Positions 44,666 through 52,572 of a DNA stretch of 64,000 nucleotides are shown in pieces (the stretch's first letter is position 1; every line of letters starts with the position of its first letter). Source of the DNA: Spirosoma panaciterrae DSM 21099. Its GTDB lineage: Bacteria; Bacteroidota; Bacteroidia; Cytophagales; Spirosomataceae. The notes under the pieces were generated by a model that made no database searches, was not told the origin of the DNA, and saw nothing but the letters and a program-made list of their open reading frames with translations. A program made the translations under genes and the position numbers. Where the stretch lies: assembly GCF_000374025.1 (NCBI RefSeq), contig NZ_KB893173.1:460508-524507 (forward strand), given 5' to 3'.

Positions 44666-45135
44666 CTTACCCATACCCTACAAAGCCCGCATTCAAGCAA
44701 AATATAGACAGGTATATTTCCCAAATAGCAGCCTACTTTACAGTCCAGAGTCCTTTTTTGCAGACGAATGTATTTTGAGAACAAAAAATAATATTTTTTT
44801 TTAGCTCATTATGTCAAACAAACACTAAGTACTTCCTGAAAACGCAGTAAATAACATCTTTGGGCAGCTTATGGTATATGTTAGTAATCAGCCTATTCAT
44901 TTCTTGCGACATATAGCCCGTTTTATTAACAAACTACAAGGTGTTTCGCAGCGATCAATAAGCATTTTTACGGATGATTTGCTTCATCTTCAACTTTAGA
45001 TTACGTAACAAAAAACAGTAAGGGTCAGGCATCTACCGATTGTTATAGTCGTCAAGGTTGATAGCTTTGCAAATTGTAACAAATGCGGACTCTGAACCGT
45101 TAAAATCTTCGTTCTTTCTTGCAAATTTTTACTCT
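44666..45135. other. 470-bp gene-free stretch before the RND adaptor gene
   Basis: This AT-rich interval separates tetR from the RND adaptor. It contains an A/T-run cluster near 44780-44805, but no frame, tRNA or clear inverted repeat. It should hold the RND promoter; no convincing TTTG/TAnnTTTG pair is visible. A TTG-started extension of the adaptor frame begins at 45058, but the GTG at 45136 is preferred. Confidence 0.5.
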
Positions 45136-46302
45136 GTGAAAAGGTGGATTGCTATCGGCCTCGTCGTTCTGGTTCTCGGCGGGATTATTGTGTATAATAA
45201 GATATTACATCCGGCTCCCGGAGCCGCTGGCGGTGGCCCCGGCGGTGGTGGGGGTGGTGGCGGTCGAGGTGCCGCTGAAGGAGGCAAAGGTGGAGGGCCC
45301 GGGGGCAAAGGAGGCCCTGGAGGTGGTGGCCCAGCCAATGTTCAGGGCTTTGTTGTGGTCTCGCAACGATTGCAGGAAGATGTTGTCTCCAGTGGCTCAC
45401 TACTAGCCGCCGAACAAGTTGACATCTACCCTGAAATTTCGGCGCGTATCACCCAGCTTAATATTCGTGAAGGTCAACCCGTAGCCAAAGGGGCATTGCT
45501 TGTCAAACTTTTCGATGCTGACCTGAAAGCACAGCTACAGAAATTACAGGCACAGGCCGAAAATGCCCGCCGTACTGAAGAGCGAAATAAGCAACTGTTG
45601 TCGCGGGGCGGGATCAGCCAGCAGGAGTACGACATTGCTACGACCAACCTGCAATCATCGATAGCCGACATCGAACTGGTAAAAGCCAACTTGCAGCGTA
45701 CCGAGATTCGTGCCCCTTTTTCGGGAGTTATTGGGCTTCGTAATGTGAGTGCTGGCGCGGTTGTTTCGCCCAATACCCTGATTGCCCGCTTACAGCAAGT
45801 GTCTTCGCTGAAACTTGACTTTTCAATCCCCGAAAAATACGGCCCTTACGTGCATAATGGCAGTACAATTTCGTTTCTAGTAGACGGCGCTGCCAAACCC
45901 AGCGAAGGTGTTGTATACGCGATTGAACCGGGCGTGGAAGAGCAAACCCGTAACCTGCGCATTCGGGCACGGGTAAACAATTCGTCGGCCCGGTTCCGTC
46001 CTGGCACCTTTGCCCGCGTAACGCTGACCGTACAAAATGAGCAGAGTCTGGTGGTACCCACACAGGCTGTCATTCCGCAAACACGTACCAATCAGGTGAT
46101 TGTGGTTAAAAATGGCAAGGCACTCTTTAAGGATGTCAAAACTGGCTTACGAACAGCGGGGGTTATTCAGATCTTATCGGGCCTGTCGGCGGGCGATACA
46201 GTGGCCACCACAGGTTTATTGTTCCTCAAACCCGATGCCCCTGTCAAAGTGGGCAAAGTGATTGGCATGCAGGGGAATGGCCCTAAAGTAGCGAGTAATT
46301 AA
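45136..46302 (+). CDS. RND efflux periplasmic adaptor with Gly-rich linker
   Basis: Starting at GTG 45136 (read as Met, KRWIAIGLVVLVLGGIIVY), the product is 388 residues with one N-terminal membrane anchor. A 45-residue stretch almost entirely of Gly, Pro and a few Ala/Lys follows (GGGPGGGGGGGGRG), an unusually long flexible linker. The rest is a standard adaptor: lipoyl halves (VDIYPEISARITQLNIREGQPVAKGALLV and IRAPFSGVIGLRNVSAGAVV), a helical hairpin (QAENARRTEERNKQLLSRGGISQQEYD) and beta-barrel/membrane-proximal strands. It serves the RND permease 76 bp downstream. No tolC is in this operon. Confidence 0.92.
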   Translation: MKRWIAIGLVVLVLGGIIVYNKILHPAPGAAGGGPGGGGGGGGRGAAEGGKGGGPGGKGGPGGGGPANVQGFVVVSQRLQEDVVSSGSLLAAEQVDIYPEISARITQLNIREGQPVAKGALLVKLFDADLKAQLQKLQAQAENARRTEERNKQLLSRGGISQQEYDIATTNLQSSIADIELVKANLQRTEIRAPFSGVIGLRNVSAGAVVSPNTLIARLQQVSSLKLDFSIPEKYGPYVHNGSTISFLVDGAAKPSEGVVYAIEPGVEEQTRNLRIRARVNNSSARFRPGTFARVTLTVQNEQSLVVPTQAVIPQTRTNQVIVVKNGKALFKDVKTGLRTAGVIQILSGLSAGDTVATTGLLFLKPDAPVKVGKVIGMQGNGPKVASN

Positions 46303-46309
46303 ACGTTTA

Positions 46310-46354
46310 CGGTTTTCGGTATACGGCTACCTGGATACCGAAAATTGAAAACCG
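46310..46354 (+). repeat. Nested hairpins between adaptor and permease genes
   Basis: Two mutually exclusive stems share one stretch: TTTTCGGTAT (46313-46322) with ATACCGAAAA (46335-46344), and CGGTTTTC (46310-46317) with GAAAACCG (46347-46354). No T tract follows, so it may protect or pause the transcript and not end it. Confidence 0.5.
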
Positions 46355-46378
46355 AAACCTTTACAACTTCATACAGCA

Positions 46379-49300
46379 ATGAGTCTCCCCGAACTAAGCT
46401 TAAATCGGCCCGTATTTGCGATGGTAATGTCCATCGTAATCGTGCTGTTTGGTATTATCGGCTTTACGTTCCTTGGTGTGCGGGAGTATCCGGCTATTGA
46501 CCCGCCCGTCATTTCGGTTCGGACCAACTACACCGGTGCTAACCCTGAAATCATTGAGTCGCAGATTACGGAACCGATCGAAAAATCCCTAAATAGTATT
46601 GAAGGTATTCGTACTATTTCATCGATCAGCGCATTAGGTGCCAGTACGATCACCGTTGAATTTAACCTTGATGCCAACCTCGAGCAGGCCGCCAATGATG
46701 TACGGGATAAGGTAGCCCAGGCCCAACGTCAACTTCCTCAGGACATCGATGCTCCGCCGGTGGTTACGAAAGCCGATGCCAACTCGGACCCCATCATTTT
46801 CATGAACGTTCAGAGTACGACCCGGAGTGCTACCCAACTGTCGGACTATGCAGAGAACGTATTACAGGAGCGGTTACAAACCATTCCGGGTGTTAGCCAG
46901 GCTAATATTTTTGGTCTGAAACGTCAGGCTATGCGTTTGTGGATTGATCCGATCAAATTATCGGCCTATCGCTTAACCTCACAGGATATTCAGTCCGCTC
47001 TGACCGCCCAGAACGTAGAGTTACCGGGTGGTAAAGTGTACGGAAACAATACGGAGTTAACCGTAAAAGCTGTCGGTCGGTTAACCAGCGAGGATGACTT
47101 CAATAACCTGATTCTGCGCCAGACCAGCAACCAGATTATCCGCTTCAAAGATGTGGGGTATGCTACGCTGGGAGCTGAAAATGAAGAAACATCCTCTAAA
47201 CAGAACGGAACAGTTGGCGTTATTCTGGCCCTGATCCCGCAACCGGGTGCCAACTATGTCAATATTGCGGATGAGTTCTACAAGCGCTTCGATCAGCTTA
47301 AAAAAGATTTACCCCCCGATATTATCGTCTATGTCGGTACCGACCGAAGTATCTTCATCCGTCGTGCTATCGAGGAAGTAGGCGAAACGCTGTTGATCTC
47401 TTTCGTACTGGTCGTACTGGTTATTTATCTTTTCTTCCGCGACTGGCTTATAGCTTTCCGGCCGCTGATCGATATTCCGGTATCGCTGATTGGTGCGTTC
47501 TTTATCATGTACGTAGCCGATTTCAGTATCAATGTGCTCACCCTGTTGGGAATCGTGCTGGCAACGGGCCTTGTGGTGGATGATGGTATTGTGGTCACGG
47601 AAAATATCTTTAAGAAGGTTGAAGATGGCATGGACACCGAGACGGCCGCCCGAGAAGGTTCCAATGAAATCTTTTTTGCTGTAATCTCGACTTCAATCAC
47701 CCTGGCCATTGTATTCCTGCCGATTATCTTTCTGCAAGGATTTGTGGGCCGTCTGTTCCGCGAATTTGGTATCGTTGTGGCAGGTGCTGTGTTGATTTCG
47801 GCTTTCGTATCGCTGACGCTGACCCCTGTATTAAGCGTAAAACTGACCAGTAAGAACCACGGCCGCTCCTGGTTCTATCGAAAAACGGAACCATTTTTTG
47901 AATGGCTCGACGATTCCTACCGTGATTCGCTCAATGGGATTATGAAGAAACGCGGCTGGGCGTTTGCCATGATTGCCGTGTGTCTGCTTCTGATTTTCGG
48001 GGTTGGTTCACAACTCAAATCGGAGTTGGCCCCTCTGGAAGACCGGGGTCGTACGCGTATTGCAATTACCTCGCCCGAAGGAACCAGTTTTGAAGCACAG
48101 TCGGCCATTACGGATAAAGTACTCCAGTTCGTGCTTGACTCAATCCCTGAAAACAAGTTGGCGTTCAGCGTAGTAGCACCTGGTTTCTCTGGAGCCGGGG
48201 CCGTAAACTCGTCGTTTGTGATGGTCAATATGGTCGATGCCGCCGATCGGAAACGGTCGCAGCAGGACATTGTCGATTACCTGACCAAAAATCTTCGGAA
48301 ATTTAGTGAAGCCCGCATGTTTGCGACACAGGACCAGACCATCCAGGTGGGTCGTCAGGGTGGTGGCTTACCCGTTCAGTTCGTGATCCAGAATCTGAAC
48401 TTTGAGAAGCTTCGGGAAAAGCTGCCTGCTTTCCTCGAAGAAGTCCAGAAAGACCCGACCTTCCTCAACTCAGATGTTGACCTGAAATTCAACAAACCCG
48501 AGCTGAACATCACCATCGAGCGCGAAAAAGCAACGAACCTCGGGGTGTCGGTACAGGATGTGGCTCAGACCCTGCAACTTGCACTAAGTAACCGCCGATT
48601 GGCGTACTTCCTGATGAATGGCAAACAGTATCAGGTGATTGGACAGGTTGACCGGCACGACCGGGATGAACCCGTTGATCTGGCGTCTTTCTATGTTCGG
48701 TCTAACCAGGGTCAGTTGATTCAGTTAGATAACCTCGTGAAGTTCCAGGAAGTGAGTAGTCCTCCGCAGGTATATCACTACAACCGCTTTAAATCGGCTA
48801 CAGTATCGGCGGGGCTGGCTCCCGGCAAAACCATTGGTGATGGGGTCGAAGCCATGCGTGCCATTGCGGCTCGTACACTGGACGACACCTTCCAGACTGC
48901 TCTTTCTGGTCCCTCACGCGACTATGCCGAAAGCTCTTCCAATACACTGTTTGCGTTTGGTCTGGCGCTGGTGCTGATCTATTTGGTCCTGGCTGCTCAG
49001 TTCGACTCGTTCATCGATCCATTCATCATCATGATGACGGTTCCTCTGGCACTGGCCGGGGCTGTGTTCTCGCTCTGGATGTTTAACCAGACCCTGAATA
49101 TTTTCAGCCAGATCGGCATTATCATGCTGGTAGGGTTGGTTACGAAAAACGGGATTCTGATCGTAGAATTCGCCAATGAGCAGCGACTACTTGGCAAAAA
49201 CAAATTTGAAGCGGCTGCTGAGTCCGCTGCGCTGCGTCTGCGTCCGATTCTGATGACAACCCTCGTAGCAGCATTTGGTGCGCTGCCATTGGCCATGGCG

Positions 49301-49492
49301 CTGGGCTCAGCATCAAAAAGCCGCGTACCGCTGGGGATCGTTATTGTTGGTGGATTGCTCTTCTCGCTGGTGCTCACCTTATACGTAGTGCCGGTAATTT
49401 ACACATACATGACCCGTCGGAAAGATGTGAAACCAGCCGAACCCCAAGCAGGTGACGCACCTAAACCAGCTCAGGTGAAAGCGCATGCGTAA
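46379..49492 (+). CDS. RND efflux transporter permease (HAE1/AcrB type)
   Basis: The 1037-residue protein has the full RND layout: 12 transmembrane helices and two large periplasmic loops, beginning LSLNRPVFAMVMSIVIVLFGIIGF, with GVREYPAIDPPVISVRTNYTGANPEIIE. The charged helix-4 segment GLVVDDGIVVTENIF supplies the proton-relay Asp pair, and the second half repeats it (TKNGILIVEFANE, without Asp). It exports lipophilic compounds by proton antiport. It is 76 bp after its adaptor, without a TolC; the solitary TolC at 18961 or another may be used. A strong terminator follows. Confidence 0.96.
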   Translation: MSLPELSLNRPVFAMVMSIVIVLFGIIGFTFLGVREYPAIDPPVISVRTNYTGANPEIIESQITEPIEKSLNSIEGIRTISSISALGASTITVEFNLDANLEQAANDVRDKVAQAQRQLPQDIDAPPVVTKADANSDPIIFMNVQSTTRSATQLSDYAENVLQERLQTIPGVSQANIFGLKRQAMRLWIDPIKLSAYRLTSQDIQSALTAQNVELPGGKVYGNNTELTVKAVGRLTSEDDFNNLILRQTSNQIIRFKDVGYATLGAENEETSSKQNGTVGVILALIPQPGANYVNIADEFYKRFDQLKKDLPPDIIVYVGTDRSIFIRRAIEEVGETLLISFVLVVLVIYLFFRDWLIAFRPLIDIPVSLIGAFFIMYVADFSINVLTLLGIVLATGLVVDDGIVVTENIFKKVEDGMDTETAAREGSNEIFFAVISTSITLAIVFLPIIFLQGFVGRLFREFGIVVAGAVLISAFVSLTLTPVLSVKLTSKNHGRSWFYRKTEPFFEWLDDSYRDSLNGIMKKRGWAFAMIAVCLLLIFGVGSQLKSELAPLEDRGRTRIAITSPEGTSFEAQSAITDKVLQFVLDSIPENKLAFSVVAPGFSGAGAVNSSFVMVNMVDAADRKRSQQDIVDYLTKNLRKFSEARMFATQDQTIQVGRQGGGLPVQFVIQNLNFEKLREKLPAFLEEVQKDPTFLNSDVDLKFNKPELNITIEREKATNLGVSVQDVAQTLQLALSNRRLAYFLMNGKQYQVIGQVDRHDRDEPVDLASFYVRSNQGQLIQLDNLVKFQEVSSPPQVYHYNRFKSATVSAGLAPGKTIGDGVEAMRAIAARTLDDTFQTALSGPSRDYAESSSNTLFAFGLALVLIYLVLAAQFDSFIDPFIIMMTVPLALAGAVFSLWMFNQTLNIFSQIGIIMLVGLVTKNGILIVEFANEQRLLGKNKFEAAAESAALRLRPILMTTLVAAFGALPLAMALGSASKSRVPLGIVIVGGLLFSLVLTLYVVPVIYTYMTRRKDVKPAEPQAGDAPKPAQVKAHA

Positions 49493-49522
49493 CGCCTAAA
49501 AAGTACATGGGTTCTACCTAGT

Positions 49523-49569
49523 CAGGGGGAGTAGCTGAGTCACTCAGCTACTCCCCCTGCTTCTTTTTA
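49523..49569 (+). terminator. Terminator of the RND operon
   Basis: A stem of up to 18 bp (49523-49540 with 49542-49559, GC-rich arm CAGGGGGAGTAGCTGAGT) is followed by CTTCTTTTT. This is a classical rho-independent terminator 31 bp after the RND stop. Confidence 0.9.
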
Positions 49570-49676
49570 TAGATAATCGGTTCAATTCTGCCTTGAGAAG
49601 GTTATAAACGGACTCGATATTACTTATTTTATTTTAGGCCATCCTTCACCAACCCTGGCCTACCCGGATAAAACGA

Positions 49677-50858
49677 ATGAAAGCTCTCTTACCCTCTTTG
49701 CTGGTGATGCTGGTCAGTTCAGCAGTTGCTCAATCGTCTATCAATGTTGATAAAGAATTTACGTTTGCTGCCCAGCAATATCAGGGTATGCTGAAAAGCC
49801 ATCCCGACACAACGAAATTTCCGCAATCGACTAAGCCCGACGGCTCGCCCGATGATCGAAAATCAGATTGGTGGTGCAGTGGCTTTTTTGGGGGTTCACT
49901 CTGGCACATTTACGAACGGACGAAGGCACCCATGTGGAAAGAAGCGGCCAACAAATGGACAATGGCCGTAGCCAAGGAGCAGTACAATACCGGCACACAC
50001 GACCTGGGCTTCATGATCTACTGTCCATTTGGCAATGGCTACCGACTGACCAAAAACGAAACGTATCCGCCCATCATGCTCACGGGTGCGAAGTCACTAT
50101 CGACCCGGTTCAATCCAAAAGTGGGGGTAATTAAATCCTGGAACAGATTTCAGAACTACGATTACCCGGTCATCATCGACAACATGATGAATCTGGAGTT
50201 TTTATTCTGGGCAGCCAAACGATCTGGCAACAAGGAATTTTATAACATCTGCATTACCCATGCCGACAACACCATCAAGAATCATTACCGGCCGGATTAT
50301 AGCAGCTACCACGTCGTTTGCTATAACCCCGACGGAACGGTAGCTGCCAAGAAAACAGCACAGGGCTATGCCGACAATTCGGCCTGGGCCCGTGGACAAG
50401 CCTGGGGGCTGTACGGTTTTACGGTCATGTATCGCGAAACAAAGGATAAAAAGTACCTGGATTTTGCCCGACACATTGCTGATTTTTACCTGAATCACCC
50501 CAACCTACCTGCCGATAAAATTCCGTACTGGGATTTCAATGCCCCCAATATTCCTAATGAAGAGCGGGATGCTTCGGCCGGAGCCATTACGGCCTCTGCG
50601 CTGCTTGAGCTGTGCACCTATGGGGGGCCATCGGCCAAAACCTACTATCAGGCAGCAGTAAAGATGCTAGAAAGCCTGTCGAGCCCAGCCTATAAAGCCA
50701 ATTTGGGCGAGAACAATCACTTCATACTCAAACACAGCGTCGGCCATAAACCGGCCAAGAGCGAAGTGGACACACCGATTATATACGCGGATTATTATTA
50801 CCTGGAAGCGTTGCTCCGCTACGACGCCTTGTCGAAAAAGCCCGGTTTTAAACTATAA
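49677..50858 (+). CDS. Glycoside hydrolase family 88 (unsaturated glucuronyl hydrolase)
   Basis: The 393-residue exported protein has a signal peptide (MKALLPSLLVMLVSSAVAQ) and an (alpha/alpha)6 barrel with GH88 features. These are SDWWCSGFFGGSLWHIYE, HDLGFMIYCPFGNGYRL with a conserved Asp, IIDNMMNLEFLFWAAK with the second Asp, and GYADNSAWARGQAWGLYGFTVMYRET. These enzymes hydrate the double bond of unsaturated glucuronyl sugars produced by lyases. It complements the GH105 protein 12 kb away. Monocistronic, with a strong terminator after it. Confidence 0.95.
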   Translation: MKALLPSLLVMLVSSAVAQSSINVDKEFTFAAQQYQGMLKSHPDTTKFPQSTKPDGSPDDRKSDWWCSGFFGGSLWHIYERTKAPMWKEAANKWTMAVAKEQYNTGTHDLGFMIYCPFGNGYRLTKNETYPPIMLTGAKSLSTRFNPKVGVIKSWNRFQNYDYPVIIDNMMNLEFLFWAAKRSGNKEFYNICITHADNTIKNHYRPDYSSYHVVCYNPDGTVAAKKTAQGYADNSAWARGQAWGLYGFTVMYRETKDKKYLDFARHIADFYLNHPNLPADKIPYWDFNAPNIPNEERDASAGAITASALLELCTYGGPSAKTYYQAAVKMLESLSSPAYKANLGENNHFILKHSVGHKPAKSEVDTPIIYADYYYLEALLRYDALSKKPGFKL

Positions 50859-50878
50859 TTCGCTGCTCGCTTCCTATG

Positions 50879-50937
50879 TTCGGTTGTCGAGCCGGCCCGT
50901 GTGTTGCATGAGCTGGCTCGACAACCGAATCTTTTTT
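50879..50937 (+). terminator. Terminator after the GH88 gene
   Basis: A 15-bp perfect stem (50879-50893, TTCGGTTGTCGAGCC, with 50915-50929), extending to 18 bp with one G-T pair, is followed by TCTTTTTT. It lies just before the convergent SGNH-like gene. Confidence 0.9.
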
Positions 50938-50950
50938 ACCTGAACGGCGT

Positions 50951-51655
50951 CTACTCTTCCCGTTTGATTGTCTGAACGGTAACAATCGTTGGTGCTGACA
51001 GATAAAAATCGAAAAGCGAACGGCCTAGTATTTCATGGCTGATGGCATTCAAATGGTCATCATCCCCATTGAGAAAATATTCTTCTTTGGGACGGATCAC
51101 CGAATCGGTATCGAAAACACTGAATAGCTGCTCATCGGCCTCATCGAGTACAAGGGTACGGCTCCGCTGTTGTAGCCATTGATCGACCCGGTTCAGGTGA
51201 GGAAATGGCGTCAGAAGCAATACATTATGCCGATGGGGCTTTAATTTCTTTAATAAGGAGGAGAATACAAACGAAGAATTAGGTCGTACAAACGACAAGG
51301 CGACATCGCGAATTGCGGCCAAACGGGTTCCAAGCGTTGACCCTTTCGTCTGCCTGAACCGCACAGATGAATAGGGCAACATAGGCAAAGCCAGTGGGGC
51401 CGTACAATCCAACTGCTTATCAGACGACTGAAGTAACGATGTATCCAACTGCACGATAATCAGGTCGTAGCGGCTGAGCGGCAATTGCGACAACGTAGCT
51501 ACCATCTGCGGAATCGTCAGATGTGCGTAAGCTTCTACTGATACCGTTTGACCCGCCCGACTAATTTGCCGGATAAAATGTCCAATATAATTTAACTTTC
51601 CTCCTGGCAAGCCATACCCATATGTATGTTCATCGCCAATAACCAGCACGTTCAT
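50951..51655 (-). CDS. SGNH/GDSL hydrolase-like protein with Ser-to-Glu change
   Basis: The 234-residue protein starts MNVLVIGDEHTYGYGLPGG, the layout of block I of SGNH hydrolases (GDSxTxG), but the catalytic Ser is Glu9. Near the end, DDDHLNAISHEILG provides the Asp198-His201 pair of block V. In block III, the usual GxND is LDTS. The gene has no signal peptide, so the protein may be cytoplasmic. It is either a catalytically dead relative or one that uses another nucleophile. Divergent from the ECF sigma factor gene. Confidence 0.7.
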   Translation of the reverse strand: MNVLVIGDEHTYGYGLPGGKLNYIGHFIRQISRAGQTVSVEAYAHLTIPQMVATLSQLPLSRYDLIIVQLDTSLLQSSDKQLDCTAPLALPMLPYSSVRFRQTKGSTLGTRLAAIRDVALSFVRPNSSFVFSSLLKKLKPHRHNVLLLTPFPHLNRVDQWLQQRSRTLVLDEADEQLFSVFDTDSVIRPKEEYFLNGDDDHLNAISHEILGRSLFDFYLSAPTIVTVQTIKREE

Positions 51656-51963
51656 TCGGTGATGCCAATAGGCTGAATAAACCCATTTCCTATCGTTACG
51701 TTACGGGCCCCTGAACTGTGGCAAAAAATAAAAATTAATTATCAACTTTAACAATAATTGCAACGTTATTCGGTTCAAGAACGTAGTTGTTAATAATCGT
51801 TTTTGCGGGTTTGCTCGATTTGACCGATTTTATGGTTTTCCTCAATGCGTACAGTTGATGCTCAGACGGTTGAGTAAGCTAATTTGCCACATCGACATAA
51901 TCTATCAGAACTAAATGAGTTAAGTATTTACAATCAGGGCGTTTACGTAAATCTGACAGAACT
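51656..51963. other. 308-bp gene-free stretch with divergent promoters
   Basis: This AT-rich interval lies between the SGNH-like gene and the sigma factor gene. It must carry both promoters but shows no clear consensus pair. I see no other gene or long inverted repeat in it. Confidence 0.4.
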
Positions 51964-52572
51964 TTGTTTTTTCGCAAATCATCTTCGTTCTCCGAAAATG
52001 ACCTGCTTAGCGTCATAAGGGCTTGTCGTACTAACGACCCGCGTGCCCAACGGACGCTATTCAAGCAGTTTTTTGGGTACGCCAAAAGCATCTGTTTACG
52101 GTATACCTCTAATGTTGAAGAGGCCGAAGATGTTCTGAATGAAGGGTTTCTCAAAGCATTTCAGCATCTGGATAGTTACGACGAAACCTTACCGTTCAAA
52201 GCCTGGCTACGAACTATTCTGGTCAATACGGCCATCAGCCACTACCGGAAAAACCATCGCTTCGATCAGCATACCTCGCTGGAAACGGGCGAGCAGGTAG
52301 CCTTTGACGAAAACGTAGTCGATCAGATTGCAGCCGAAGAAATTCTGGCCTTAGTTCAACAATTAACCCCTACGTACCGTACCGTATTCATGATGCATGT
52401 GGTGGATGGCTATAGCCTACACGAGATTGCCGGTATATTAAATCATAACGAAGCAACCGTGCGGTCCAATTACGCCCGCGCCCGACAAAAGTTACAACTA
52501 CTCATCAAACAAGCGTATCCTTTTTACGAAAAGGCTGGCCCCGGTGCCAGCTTTCCTTATCATGAGCACTGA
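51964..52572 (+). CDS. ECF-type sigma-70 factor
   Basis: The 202-residue protein has region 2 (ACRTNDPRAQRTLFKQFFGYAKSICLRYTSNVEEAEDVLNEGFLKAFQHL, with the -10-recognising helix FKAWLRTILVNTAISHYRK) and region 4 (LTPTYRTVFMMHVVDGYSLHEIAGILNHNEATVRSNYARARQKL). The frame has no ATG before region 2; translation probably starts at TTG 51964 (MFFRKSSSFSENDLLSVI). Its last 11 bp overlap the start of the TM-barrel gene, so the two are translationally coupled. That protein may act as its anti-sigma or sensor (inference). Confidence 0.9.
   Translation: MFFRKSSSFSENDLLSVIRACRTNDPRAQRTLFKQFFGYAKSICLRYTSNVEEAEDVLNEGFLKAFQHLDSYDETLPFKAWLRTILVNTAISHYRKNHRFDQHTSLETGEQVAFDENVVDQIAAEEILALVQQLTPTYRTVFMMHVVDGYSLHEIAGILNHNEATVRSNYARARQKLQLLIKQAYPFYEKAGPGASFPYHEH

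Noticed and set aside
45129..45338. Proline-rich antisense reading frame opposite the RND adaptor
   Set aside because: It is the mirror of the Gly-rich codons; no start context and no independent evidence.
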